Source: Garcia nutans
Taxonomy: Eukaryota > Streptophyta > Magnoliopsida > Malpighiales > Euphorbiaceae
DNA length: 64,000 nt
Reading direction: 5' to 3'
Assembly: GCA_947685225.1 (NCBI GenBank)
Contig: CANTUV010000024.1
Span: 57,688,001-57,752,000 of the forward strand
Position numbers and translations under genes: made by a program. Positions 50,942-64,000 of the stretch are shown here, in pieces. The notes beneath the pieces were generated by a model that worked only from the letters and a program-made list of their open reading frames with translations, ran no database searches and was not told where the DNA came from. Each line of letters begins with the position of its first letter. Within the stretch, counting starts at the first letter, position 1.

Positions 50942-51717
50942 TATACATATATGGTGAAATCCAATGATAAATTTTGATAAGTTAATTGTTGGTTTGAATA
51001 AAATAAGGTTGAGATGTTAATATATTGTGTTAAATAGATCGATTGATCTAGATTTCGCTAAAGTTTCAAGTCAATATTGAGATTTAATACGTACAGTTGT
51101 ACTGGGAGTGTAAAATTTAAATGGTAATGTGTATGATGTAATATTCTGGCTTATGAATGAACATAAATAAATTGAATTATATCAATGGTACTTGATGAGA
51201 AAAAGGGAAATGTTGTTTACCTATTAAGTAAGTTTAAAAGTATGGTATTAATATTTATATTAAGTGAGAAGCAAGTTAAAGGAAGTAAGGATATTGTTAT
51301 CAATTGAGGTTTGATAAATGATTATTTTGAAAGTGATTGTAAGAACGGAATAATCAATGCTAAGATATTAATTAATGATTTTTGAGGTTAAAGCTAAGAG
51401 AATGTCTATATAGAGATAAAGTGATAATCTGACTCTAATATAAAGATAAAATTCATTGGAAATGTAATGAGTTATCTTGATTGCTTTGTTGAGAAAGTAA
51501 TAAGATATATATATATATATACCTATACAATGATGAATTATGAATTTCAGAGAAGATGATTATCTTTAAGGGGGAGAGTAGAAGTTATGTGATTTGATGA
51601 AATCATAATGTAAGAATACGATTGATATTATATGAAATTAAGATGGTGTTTTGTTAAGAATGAATTGTTATTACACTGGATAATTTCGAGGACGAAATTA
51701 TATAAGGGGGAGAGAAT
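50942..51717 (+). other. LARD-F internal domain, segment 3 with PPT
   Basis: Last part of interior F, non-coding, ending with the hairpin AATTTCGAGGACGAAATT (51682-51699) and PPT (51704-51714). The three F segments sum to ~3373 bp. Confidence 0.85.
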
Positions 51718-52279
51718 TGTAATATCCCAAGGTATGCCCTTAAAGTTTTGGAGTTATTGTTGTATTTGGATTTAATGTATATGTATTTATGGGAAATATA
51801 ACTACAATATAAAAGACATATACATATACATCACATATACATGGGATATAAATTGGGATAGGAAAAGTGAGTTATATATATATATATAATTAATTATAAT
51901 AATGATAATAAGGGCAAAAAGAAAAAGATGAAGAAAGTCAAAAGGGATGGTGTGTGGTGTAGATTTAATTATATTATATTATTAATATTATTATTATTAT
52001 TATTGTTATTATTATTATTATTATTATTGTTATTATTATTATTATTTTAATATTTATTTGTACTACTAAGCTCTCGGGCTTAGCGCGGTTGTGTAATCGC
52101 GCAGGTGATTATGCGGTTGATCTGGAAGTCCAGCTGTTATGCCACGAGTAGGGTAAGAGTGTTTCGAGACCAACTAGAAGGTGATGCATACATTTTACGA
52201 ATTTAATTATGTTGTATTTTTTATAAGAATATATAATAATATGTATAGATGAAGTTTTGGTAAATAAGAATAATGATTT
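51718..52279 (+). repeat. LARD-F 3' LTR remnant with large internal deletion
   Basis: Starts TGTAATATCCCAAGG. At the (ATT)n tract near 52040 it jumps to the sequence just before the double hairpin (52066-52106), so roughly 2.2 kb is missing by comparison with the shared LTR. It lacks the last ~150 bp and runs into satellite at 52280. Confidence 0.8.
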
Positions 52280-55200
52280 GGATACTCGATCCAAACTGGA
52301 TTTGGATACTCGATCCAAACTGGATTTGAATACTCAATCCTAACTGGATTTGGATGCTCGATCCTAACTAGATTTGGATGCTCGATCCTAAATTGGATTG
52401 GGATACTCGATCCTAAACTTGATTGGTATACTCGATCCTAACTGGATTTGGATACTCGATCTTATCTGGATTTGGATACTCGATCCTAAATACATTTTTA
52501 CACTCAATCCTAACTGGATTTGGATACTCGATCCTAACTTGATTCGGATACTCGATACTAAATGGATTTGGATGCTCGATCCTAAATTGGATTGGGATAC
52601 TAGATCCTAATTGGATTAGGATACTCGATCCTAACTGGATTTGGATACTCGATCCAAAATTTGATTGCGATACTCGATCCTAATTGAATTGGGATACTCG
52701 ATCCTAACTGGATTTGGATACTCGATCCTAACTGGATTTGGATACCCGTTCCTAAATGGATTTTGATACTCGTTCCTAACTAGATTCGGATACTCTATCC
52801 TAAGTTGATTCGGATACTCGATACTAACTGGATTCGGATACTCAATAGTAACTGGATTGGGATATTTTATCCTAACTGGATTTGGATACTCGATCCTAAA
52901 TGGATTTGGATACTTGATCCTAAATTTGATTGGGATACTCGATCCTAAACTTGATTGGGATACTCGATCCTAACTGGATTTGGATACTCGATCCTAACTG
53001 GATTTGGATACTCGATCCTAAATGGATTTTGATACTCGATCCTAACTGGATTTAGATACTCGATCCTAACTTGATTCGGATACTCGATACTAACTAGATT
53101 TGGATACTCAATACTAACTGTATTTGGATACTCGATCCTAACTAGATTAGGATACTCGATCCTAACTGGATTGGGATACTCGATCCTAACTGGATTGGGG
53201 TACTCGATTCCAAATTGGATTGGGATACTTGATCCTAACTGGATTTGGATACTCAATCCTAAAATGGATTGGGATACTCGATCCTAACTGGATTTGGATA
53301 ATTGATCCTAACTGGATTTTAATACTCGATCCTAAATGGATTCGGATACTCGATCCTAACTTAATTTGGATACTCGATCCTAACTGGATTTAGATACTAG
53401 ATCCTGAATTGGATTTGGATACTCGACCCTAACTGAATTTGGATACTCAATCCTAACTTGATTATGATACTCGATCCTAACTATATTTGGATGCTAGATC
53501 CTAAATTGGATTGGGATAATCGATCCTAAACCTGATTTGAATACTCGATCCTAACTGGATTTTGATACTCGATCCTAAATGAATTTTGATACTCGATCCT
53601 AACTGGACTTGAATACTCGATTCTAACTTGATTTGGATACTCGATAAAAACTGTATTCGGATACTCGATCCTAAATGGATTTGGATACCCGATCCTAACT
53701 AGATTTGGATGCTCGATCCTAAATTTGATTGGGATACTCGATCCTAACTTAATTTGGATACTCGATACTAACTAGATTTGGATACTCGATGCTAACTGGA
53801 TTTGGATACTCGATCCTAAATGGATTTTGATACTCATTCCTAACTAGATTCGGATACTCTATCCTAACTTGATTCGGATACTCGATACTAATTGGATTCA
53901 GATACTCAATAGTAACTGCATTTGGATACCTGATCCTAACTGGATTTGGATACTCGATCCTAAATTGGATTGGGATACTCGATCCTAACTGGATTTGGAT
54001 ACTTGATCCTAAACTGGATTGGGATATTCGATCCTAACTTGATTTGGATACTCGATCCTAACTAGATTTGGATACTCGATCCTAAATGGATTTTGATACT
54101 CGATACTAACTGGATTTTGATACTCGATACTAACTTTATTCGGATACTCGATACTAACTGGATTTGGATACTCAATACTAACTGGATTTGGATACTCGAT
54201 CCTAACTGGATTGGGATACTCGATCCTAACTGGATTTTAATACTCGATCCTAACTGGATTTGCATACTCGAACCTAAATTGGATTGGGATACTTGATCCT
54301 AACTGGATTTGGACACTCGATCCTAAAATGGATTGGGACACTCGATCCTAACTGGATTTGGATAATTGATCCTAACTGGATTTTAATACTCGATCCTAAA
54401 TGGATTTTGATACACCATCCTAATAGGATTCGGATACTTGATCCTAACATAATTTGGATACTCGATCCGAACTGGATTTAGATACTCGATCATGAATTGG
54501 ATTGTGATACACGACCCTAACTGAATTTGGATACTCAATCCTAACTGGATTATGATACTCGATCCTAACTAGATTTGGATGCTAGATCCTAAATTGGATT
54601 GGGATACTCGATCCTAAACCTGATTGGGATACTCGATCCTAACTGGATTTGGATACTCAAACCTAAAAGGATTTTGATACTCGATCCTAACTGGATTTAG
54701 ATACTCGATCCTAACTTGATCCGGATACTCGATACAAACTATATTCGGATACTCGATCCTAACTGGATTTGGATACTCGACCCTAACTGGATTTAAATAC
54801 TCGATCCTAACTAGAATTGGATGCTCGATCCTAAATTGGATTAGGATACACGATCTTAAACGTGATTGCGATACTCGATCCTAAATTGGATTAGGATACT
54901 CGATCTTAAACGTGATTGGGATACTCGATCCTAACTGGATTTGGATACTCGATCCTATCTGGATTTGGATACTCGATCCTAAATGGATTTTTATACTCGA
55001 TTCTAACTGGATTTGGATACTCGATACTAACTTGATTCGAATACTCGATACTAACTATATTCGGATACTCAATACTAACTTGATTTGGATGCTCGATCCT
55101 AACTGGATCTGGATACTCGATTCTAACTGGATTTGGATACTTGATCCTAAATTGGATTGGGATACTCGATCCTAATTGGATTAGGATACTCGATCCTAAC

Positions 55201-58200
55201 TGGACTTGGATACTTGATCCAAAATTGGATTGGGATACTCGATCCTAACTGGATTTGGATACTCGATCCTAAATGGATTTTGATACTCGTTCCTAACTAG
55301 ATTTGGATACTCTATCTTAACTTGATTCGGATACTCGATACTAACTGGATTCGAATACTCAATAGTAACTGGATTTAGATACCCGATCCTAACTGAATTT
55401 TCATTCTCGATCCTAAACCAGATTGGGATACTCGATCCTAACTTGATTTGGATACTCGATCCTAACTTGATTTGGATACTCGATCCTAACTGGATTTGGA
55501 TACTCGATCCTAAATGGATTTTGATTCTCGATCCTAACTGGATTCACATACTCGATCCTAACTTGATTCGGATGCTCGGTACTAACTGGATTGGGATACT
55601 CAATACTAACTAGATTTGGATACTCGATCCTAACTGGATTTGGACACTCGATCCTAACTGGATTTGGATACTCGATCCTAACTGATTTGGATACTCGATC
55701 CTAACTGGATTTGGATACTTGTTCCTAAGCTGGATTGGCATACTCAATCCTAACTGGATTTGGATACTCAATCCTAACTAGATTTGGATACTCGATCCTA
55801 GCTGAATTTGAGGATTTGGATACTCGATCCTAACAAGATTTGGATACTCGATCCTAACTGGATTTGGATACTCGATCCTAAATTGGATTGGGATACTCGA
55901 CCCCAATTAGATTTGGATACTCGATCCTAAATTGGATTGGGATACACAATCCTATATGAATTTGGATACTCAATCCAAACTGAATTTTGATACTCGATCT
56001 TAACTAGATTTGGATACTCGATCCTAAATTGGATTGGGATACTCGATCCTAACTTGATTTGGATACTCAATCCTAAACTAGTTTGGGATACTCGATCCTA
56101 ACTAGATTTGGATACACGATCCTAAATTGGATTGGGATACTCGATCCTAACTAGATTTGGATACTCGATCCTAACTGGATTTGGATACTCGATCCTAAAA
56201 GGATTTTCATACTCGATACTAACTTGATTCAGATATTCGCTCCTAAATCGATTTTGATACTCGATCTTAAATCGATTTTGATACTCGATCTTAACTGGAT
56301 CTGGATGCTCGATCCTAACTGGATTTGGATATTCAATCCTAACTGGATTTTGATACTCGATCCTAACTGGATTAGGCCACTCAATCCTAACAGGATTTGG
56401 AGACTCGATCCTAAATTTGATTGGAATACTCGATCCAATCTTGATTTGGATACTCGATCCTAATTGGATTTGGATACTCGATCCTAACTAGATTTGGATA
56501 CTCGATCCTAAATGGAGTTTCATGCTCGATGATAACTGGATTGGGATACTCAGCCCTAATTGGATTTGGATAATCTATCCTAACTAGATTTGGATACTCA
56601 ATCCTAACTGGATTTGGATACTCGATCCTAAATTGGATTGGGATACTCTATGCTAATAGGATTTGGATACTTGATCCTAACTGGATTTGTGGATTTTGAT
56701 ACTCGATAGTAACTTGATTTGGATACATGATCCTAACTGGATTTGGATACTCGATCCTAACTGGATTTGGATATTCGATCCTAAATTTAATTGGGATACT
56801 AGACCCTAATTGGATTTGAATGCTCGATCCTAAATTTGATTGGGATACACGATCCTATCTGGATTTGGATACTCCATCCTAACTGAATTATGATACTCGA
56901 TCCTAACTAGATTTGGATACTCGATCCTAAATTGGAATGGGATACTCGATCCTAACTTGATTTGGATACTCAATCCTAAACTGGTTTGGGATACTCGATC
57001 CTAACTAGATTTGGATACTCGATCCTAAATTGGATTGGGATACTTGATCCTAACTAGATTTGGATACTCGATCCTAAATGGACTTGGATACTCGATCCTA
57101 AAAGGATTTTCATACTCGAACCTAACTGGATTCTGACTCTCACTCCTAAATTTGATTGGGATACTCGATCCTAAATGGATTTTGATACTCGATCCTTAAC
57201 TGGATTTTGATATTCGATCCTAACTGGATTTTGATACTCGATCCTAACTGGATTTGGCCACTCAATCCTAACTGGATTTGGAGACTCGATCCTCAATTTG
57301 ATTGGGATACTCGATCCTAACAAGATTTGGATACTCGATCCTAACTGGATTTGGATACTCGATCCTAAATTGGATTGGGATACTCGACCCTAATTGGATT
57401 TGGATACTCGATCCTAAATTGGATTGGGATACACGATCCTATCTGAATTTGGATACTCGATCCTAACTGAATTTTGATACTCGATCTTAACTAGATTTGG
57501 ATACTCGATCCTGAATTGGATTGGGATACTCGATCCTAACTTGATTTGGATACTCAATCCTAAACTAGTTTGGGATACTCGATCCTAACTGGTTTTGGAT
57601 ACTCGATCCTAAATTGTATTGGGATACTTGATCCTAACTAGATTTGGATACTCGATCCTAACTGGATTTGGATACTCGATCCTAAAAGGATTTTCATACT
57701 CGATCCTAACTGGATTCAGATATTCGCTCCTAAAATTGATTGGGATACTCGATCCTAAATCGATTTTGATACTCTATCTTAACTGGATCTGGATGCTCGA
57801 TCCTAACTGGATTTGGATATTCGATCCTAACTTGATTTCGATACTCGATCCTAACTGGATTTGGAGACTCAATCCTAAATTTGATTGGGATACTCGATCC
57901 AAACTTGATTTGGATACTCAATCCTAACTGGATTTGGATACTTGATCCTAATTAGATTTGGATACTCAATCCTAACTGGATTTGGATACTCGATCATAAA
58001 CTGGATTGGGATACTTGATCCTAATAGGATTCAGATACTTGATCCTAACTGGATTTGTGGATTTGGATACTCGATCCTAACTTGATTTGGAAACATGATC
58101 CTAACTAGATTTGGATACTCGATCGAAACTGGATTTGGATATTCTATCCTAAATCTAATTGGGATACTCGACCCTAATTGGATTTGAATACTCGATCCTA

Positions 58201-61200
58201 AATTTGATTGGGATACACGATCCTATCTGGATTTGGATACTCTATCATAACTGAATTATGATACTCGATCCTAACTAGATTTGGATACTCGATCATAAAT
58301 TGGATTGGGATACTCGATCCTAACTTGATTTGGATACTCAATCCTAAACTGGTTTGGGATACTCGATCCTAACTAGATTTGGATACTCGAACCTAAATTT
58401 GATTGGGATAGTTGATCCTAACTAGATTTGGATACTCGATCCTAAATGGATTTGGATACTCGATCCTAAAAGGATTTTCATACTCGATCCTAACTGGATT
58501 CTGACTCTCGCTCCTAAATTTGATTGGGATACTCGATCCTAAATGGATTTTGATACTCGATCCTTAACTGGATTTGGATATTCAATCATAACTGGATTTT
58601 GATACTCGATCCTAACTGGATTTGGCCACTCAATCCTAACTGGATTTGGAGACTAGATCCTCAATTTGATTGGGATACTCGATCCAAACTTGATTTGGAT
58701 ACTCGATCCTAACTGGATTTGGATTCTCGATCCTAACTGGATTTGGATACTCGATCCTAAATATGATTGCGATACTCGATCTTAAACTTGATTGGGATAC
58801 TCGATCCTAACTGGATTTCGATATTCAATCCTATCTGGATTTGGATACTTGATCCTAACTGGATTTGGATACTCGATCCTAACTTGATTTGAATACTCGA
58901 TACTAACTAGATTCGGATACTCAATACTAACTAGATTTGGATGCTCGATCCTAACTTGATCTGGATACTCGATCCTAAATTGGATTGGGATACTCGATCC
59001 TAATTGGATTAGGACACTCGATCTTAACTGGATTTGGATACTTGATCCTAAATTGGAAAGGGATACTCGACCCTAACTAGATTTTGATACTTGATCCTAA
59101 CTAGATTTGGATACTCGATCCTAAATTGAATTGGGATACTCGATCCTAAACTTGATTGGGATACTCGATACAAACTGGATTTGGAAACTTGATCCTAACT
59201 GGATTTGGATACTCAATCCTAAATGGATTTTGATACTCGTTCCTAACTAGATTTGGATACTCTATCCTAACTTATTTCGGATACTCGATACTAACTGGAT
59301 TCGGATACACAATAGTAACTGGATTTTGATACCCAATCCTAACTGAATTTGGATACTCGATCATAAATTTGATTGGGATACTCGATCCTAACTGGATTTG
59401 GATACTCGATCCTAACTTTATTTGGATACTCGGTACTAACTGGATTCGGATACTCAATACTAACTGGATTTGGATTCTCGATCCTAACTGGGTTGGGATA
59501 CTCGATCCTAACTGGATTTGGATAGTCGATCCTAACTGGATTTGGATACTCGATCCAAACTGGATTTGGATACTCGGTCCTAAGCTGGATTGGGATACTT
59601 GATCCTAACTGGATTTGGATACTCGATCCTAACTAGATTTGGATACTCGATCCTAATATGATTCGGATACTCGATCCTAGCTGGATTTGTGGATTTGGAT
59701 ACTCGATCCTAACTTGATTTGGATACTCGATCCTATCAAGATTTGGATACTCGATCCTAACTGGATTTGGATACTCGATCCTAAATTGGATTGGGATACT
59801 CGACCCTAATTGGATTTGGATACTCGATCCTAAATTGGATTGGGATACTGGACCCTAATTGAATTTGGATACTCGATCCTAAATTGGATTGGGATACACG
59901 ATCCTATATGGATTTGGATACTCGATCCTAACTGAAATTTGATACTCGATCCTAACTAGATTTGGATACTCGATCCTAAATTGGATTGGGATACTCGATC
60001 CTAACTAGATTTGGATACTCAATCTTAAACTTGTTTGGAATACTCGATCCTAACTGGATTTGGTTACTCGATCCTAAATTGGATTGGTATACTCGATACT
60101 AACTAGATTTGGATACTCGATCCTAAAAGGATTTTCATACTCGATCCTAACTGGATTTGGAGACTCGATCCTAAATTTGAATGGGATACTCAATCCAAAC
60201 TTGATTTGGATACTCTATCCTAACTAGATTTGGATACTCGATCCTAACTAGATTTGGATACTCGATCCTAAATGGATTTTCATGCTCGATCATAACTGGA
60301 TTGGGATGCTCGACCCTAATTGGATTTGGATACTCGATCCTAACTGGATTTAGATACTCGATCCTAACTAGATTTTGATGCTCGATCCTAAATATGATTG
60401 GGATACTCGATCTTAAACTTGATTGGGATACTCGATCCTAACTGGATTTAGATACCCGATCCTATCTGGATTTGGATACTTGATCCTAAATGGATTTTTA
60501 TACTCGATCCTAACTGGATTTGGATACTCGTTCCTAACTTGATTTGAATACTCGATGCTAACTAGATTCGGATACTCAATACTAACTAGATTTGGATGCT
60601 CGATCCTAACTGGATCTGGATACTCGATCCTAAATTGGATTGGGATACTCGATCCTAATTGGATTAGGATACTCAATCCTAACTGGATTTTGATACTTGA
60701 TTCTAAATTGGATTGGGATACTCGACCCTAACTGGATTTTAATACTTGATCCTAACTAGATTTGGATACTCGATCCTAAATTGAATTGGGATACTCGATC
60801 CTAAACTTGATTGGGATACTCGATACTAACTGGATTTGGATACTCGATCCTAACTGGATTTGGATACTCAATCCTAAATGGATTTTGATACTCGTTCCTA
60901 ACTAGATTTGGATACTCTATCCTAACTTATTTCGGATACTCGATACTAACTAGATTCGGATACACAATAGTAACTTGATTTGGAGACTAGATCCTCAATT
61001 TGATTAGGATACTCAATCCAAACTTGATTTGGATACTCGATCCGAACTGGATTTGGATACTCGATCCTAACTGGATTTGGATACTCGATCCTAAATATGA
61101 TTGCGATACTCGATCTTAAACTTGATTGAGATACTCGATCCTAACTGGATTTGGATATTCAATCCTATCTGGATTTGGATACTCGATCCTAACTTGATTT

Positions 61201-64000
61201 GGATACTCGATCCTAACTTGATTTGAATACTCGATACTAACTAGATTCGGATACTCAATACTAACTAGATTTGGATGCTCGATCCTAACTTTATCTGGAT
61301 ACTCGATCCTAAATTGGATTGAGATACTCGATCCTAATTGGATTAGGAATCTCGATCCTAACTGGATTTGGATACTTGATCCTAAATTGGATTGGGATAC
61401 TCGACCCTAACTGGATTTTGATACTTGATCCTAACTAGATTTGGATACTCGATCCTAAATTGAATTGGGATACTTGATCCTAAACTTGATTGGGATACTC
61501 GATACTAACTAGATTTGGATACTCGATCCTAACTGGATTTGGATACTCAATCCTAAATGGATTTTGATACTCGTTCCTAACTAGATTTGGATACTCTATC
61601 CTAACTTATTTCGGATACTCGATACTAACTAGATTCGGATACACAATAGTAACTTGATTTTGATACCCAATCCTAACTGAATTTGGATACTCGATCATAA
61701 ATTAGATTGGGATACTCGATCCTAACTGCATTTGGATACTCGATCCTAACTTTATTCGTATACTCGGTACTAACTGGATTCGAATACTCAATACTAACTG
61801 GATTTGGATTCTCGATCCTAACTGGATTGGGATACTCGATCCTAACTGGATTTGGATAGTCGATCCTAACTGGATTTGGATACTCGATCCAAACTGGATT
61901 TGGATACTCGGTCCTAAGCTGGATTGGGATACTTGATCCTAACTGGATTTGGATACTCGATCCTAACTAGATTTGGATACTCGATCCTAATAGGATTCGG
62001 ATACTCGATCCTAGCTGGATTTGTGGATTTGGATACTCGATCCTAACTTGATTTGGATACTCGATCCTATCAAGATTTGGATATTCGATCCTAACTGGAT
62101 TTGGATACTCGATCCTAAATTGGATTGGGATACTCGACCCTAATTGGATTTGGATACTCGATCCTAAATTGGATTGGGATACTGGACCCTAATTGAATTT
62201 GGATACTCGATCCTAAATTGGATTGGGATACACGATCCTATATGGATTTGGATACTCGATCCTAACTGAATTTTGATACTCGATCCTAACTAGATTTGGA
62301 TACTCGATCCTAAATTGGATTGGGATACTCGATCCTAACTATATTTGGATACTCAATCCTAAACTAGTTTGGAATACTCGATCCTAACTGGATTTGGTTA
62401 CTCGATCCTAAATTGGATTGGTATACTCGATACTAACTAGATTTGGATACTCGATCCTAAAAGGATTTTCATACTCGATCCTAACTGGATTTGGAGACTC
62501 GATCCTAAATTTGATTGGGATACTCGAACCAAACTTGATTTGGATACTCTATCCTAACTAGATTTGGATACTCGATCCTAACTAGATTTGGATACTCGAT
62601 CCTAAATGGATTTTCATGCTCGATCATAACTGGATTGGGATGCTCGACCCTAATTGGATTTGGATACTCGATCCTAACTGGATTTGGATACTCGATCCTA
62701 ACTAGATTTTGATGCTCGATCCTAAATATGATTGGGATACTCGTTCTTAAACTTGATTGGGATACTTGATCCTAACTGGATTTGGATACCTGATCCTATC
62801 TGGATTTGGATACTTGATCCTAAATGGATTTTTATACTCGATCCTAACTGGATTTGGATACTCGATCCTAACTTGATTTGAATACTCGATGCTAACTAGA
62901 TTCGGATACTCAATACTAACTAGATTTGGATGCTCGATCCTAACTGGATCTGGATACTCGATCCTAAATTGGATTGGGATACTCGATCCTAATTGGATTA
63001 GGATACTCGATCCTAACTGGATTTTGATACTTGATTCTAAATTGGATTGGGATACTCGACCCTAACTGGATTTTGATACTTGATCCTAACTAGATTTGGA
63101 TACTCGACCCTAAATTGAATTGGGATACTCGATCCTAAACCTAATTGGGATACTCGATACTAACTGGATTTGGATACTCGATCCTAACTGGATTTGGATA
63201 CTCAATCCTAAATGGATTTTGATAATCGTTCCTATCTAGATTTGGATACTCTATCCTAACTTGATTCGGATACTCGATACTAACTGGATTCGAATACTCA
63301 ATAGTAACTGGATTTGGATACCCAATCCTAACTGAATTTGGATACTCGATCCTAAATTGGATTGTGATACTCGATCCTAACTGGATTAGCATACTTAGTC
63401 CTAAACTGGATTGGGATACTCGATCCTAACTTGATTTGGATACTCGATCCTAACTGGATTTGGATACTCGATCCTAATAGATTTCGGATACTCGATCCTA
63501 ACTGGATTTGTGGATTTGGATACTCAATCGTAACTGTATTTGGATACTCGATCCTAAATGGATTTTGATACTCAATCCTAACTGGATTCATATACTCGAT
63601 CCTAACTTGATTCGGATACTCGGTACTAACTGGATTCGGATACTCAATACTAACTAGATTTGGATTCTAGATCCTAACTGGATTGGGATACTCGATCCTA
63701 ACTGGATTTGGATACTCGATCCTAACTGGATTTGGATACTCGGTCCTAAGCTGGAATGGGATACTTGATCCTAACTGGATTTGATACTCGATCCTAACTA
63801 GATTTGGATACTCGATCCTAATAGGATTTGTATACTCGATCCTAGCTCGATTTGTGGATTTGGATACTCAATCCTAACTTGATTTGGATACTCGATCCTA
63901 ACAAGATTTGCATACTCGATCCTAACTTGATTTGGATACTCGATCCTAAATTGGATTGGGATACTCGACCCGAATTGGATTTGGATACTCGATCCTAAAT
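52280..64000. repeat. 24/25-bp minisatellite array, continuing past the window
   Basis: About 480 head-to-tail monomers of mostly 24 or 25 bp. Each has a core near GGATACTCGATCC followed by a TAACTGGATTT-like or TAAATTGGATTG-like linker. The core begins GGAT and ends ATCC, so each monomer has a small dyad, and most carry one CpG. Variants are frequent at the linker. The 8-codon period of the 24-bp form produces repetitive open frames on both strands (ILDPNWIW or GSSIQIQL type), which are artefacts. No other feature interrupts the array. Confidence 0.95.
58741..63430. repeat. Higher-order repeat, 2334-bp unit, two tandem copies
   Basis: Rare variant monomers recur exactly 2334 bp apart: 58761/61095, 59431/61765, 59851/62185, 60392/62726 and 59681/62015. 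The unit is ~96 monomers and itself contains two related blocks offset by 1631 bp. Related markers near 63621 are shifted by 1856 bp, so a third copy is rearranged. Confidence 0.8.

Noticed and set aside
52398..63591. Repetitive open frames in the satellite (ILDPNWIW- and GSSIQIQL-like)
   Set aside because: A 24-bp period equals eight codons, so open frames arise on both strands from the repeat itself; no start context or non-repetitive domain.
52280..64000. CRISPR-like array
   Set aside because: Repeats are directly contiguous with no unique spacers, and the context is a plant retrotransposon landscape.

Overview
The window looks like plant (probably eudicot) heterochromatin. It is AT-rich and made entirely of nested Ty3/gypsy LTR retrotransposons (1-52279) followed by a 24/25-bp tandem minisatellite (52280 to the window end). 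I see no host gene, tRNA, rRNA or CRISPR array. The coding elements carry tRNA-iMet-type primer sites (TGGTATCAGAGC), a double zinc-finger Gag, protease, RT, RNase H, integrase and a C-terminal chromodomain-like tail. That set fits the chromovirus Tekay/Del group.

Layout. (1) 1-8170: LARD-A, a plus-strand non-autonomous element with ~2.97-kb LTRs, a 3.58-kb interior without coding capacity, PBS and PPT; its 5' LTR is cut by the window edge. It sits inside (2) element B, a minus-strand gag-pol pseudogene (8171-11700) that also carries a 460-bp near-perfect palindrome with its own 5-bp TSD. B's 5' LTR (11870-14307) is also the 3' LTR of a second internal domain, C, of which only the pol tail survives (to ~14578). 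(3) 14612-52279: a tandem LARD complex on the plus strand, LTR-interior D-LTR-interior F-LTR. Its shared middle LTR is split by a TGTCT-flanked solo LTR J (20053-22841) and by element E (23951-34380, TSD GTAAC). Interior F is split by element G (37827-48009, TSD AGAAA) and solo LTR H (48385-50936, TSD TATTA). The last LTR is internally deleted and joined to the satellite. (4) 52280-64000: about 480 short monomers, with a 2334-bp higher-order repeat near the right end.

How the parts relate. E is structurally complete: near-identical LTRs and an uninterrupted 1549-residue Gag-Pol with all catalytic residues. G is almost complete but has one in-frame stop near the end of pol. The LARDs code for nothing but keep the PBS, PPT, the hairpin beside the PPT, LTR ends and LTR modules of the coding elements, so they are plausible passengers of this family. 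LTRs across the window are mosaics of exchangeable modules, yet all that reach far enough share a double hairpin whose stems change in a compensatory way. All boundaries and comparisons were made by eye, without alignment software or database search.
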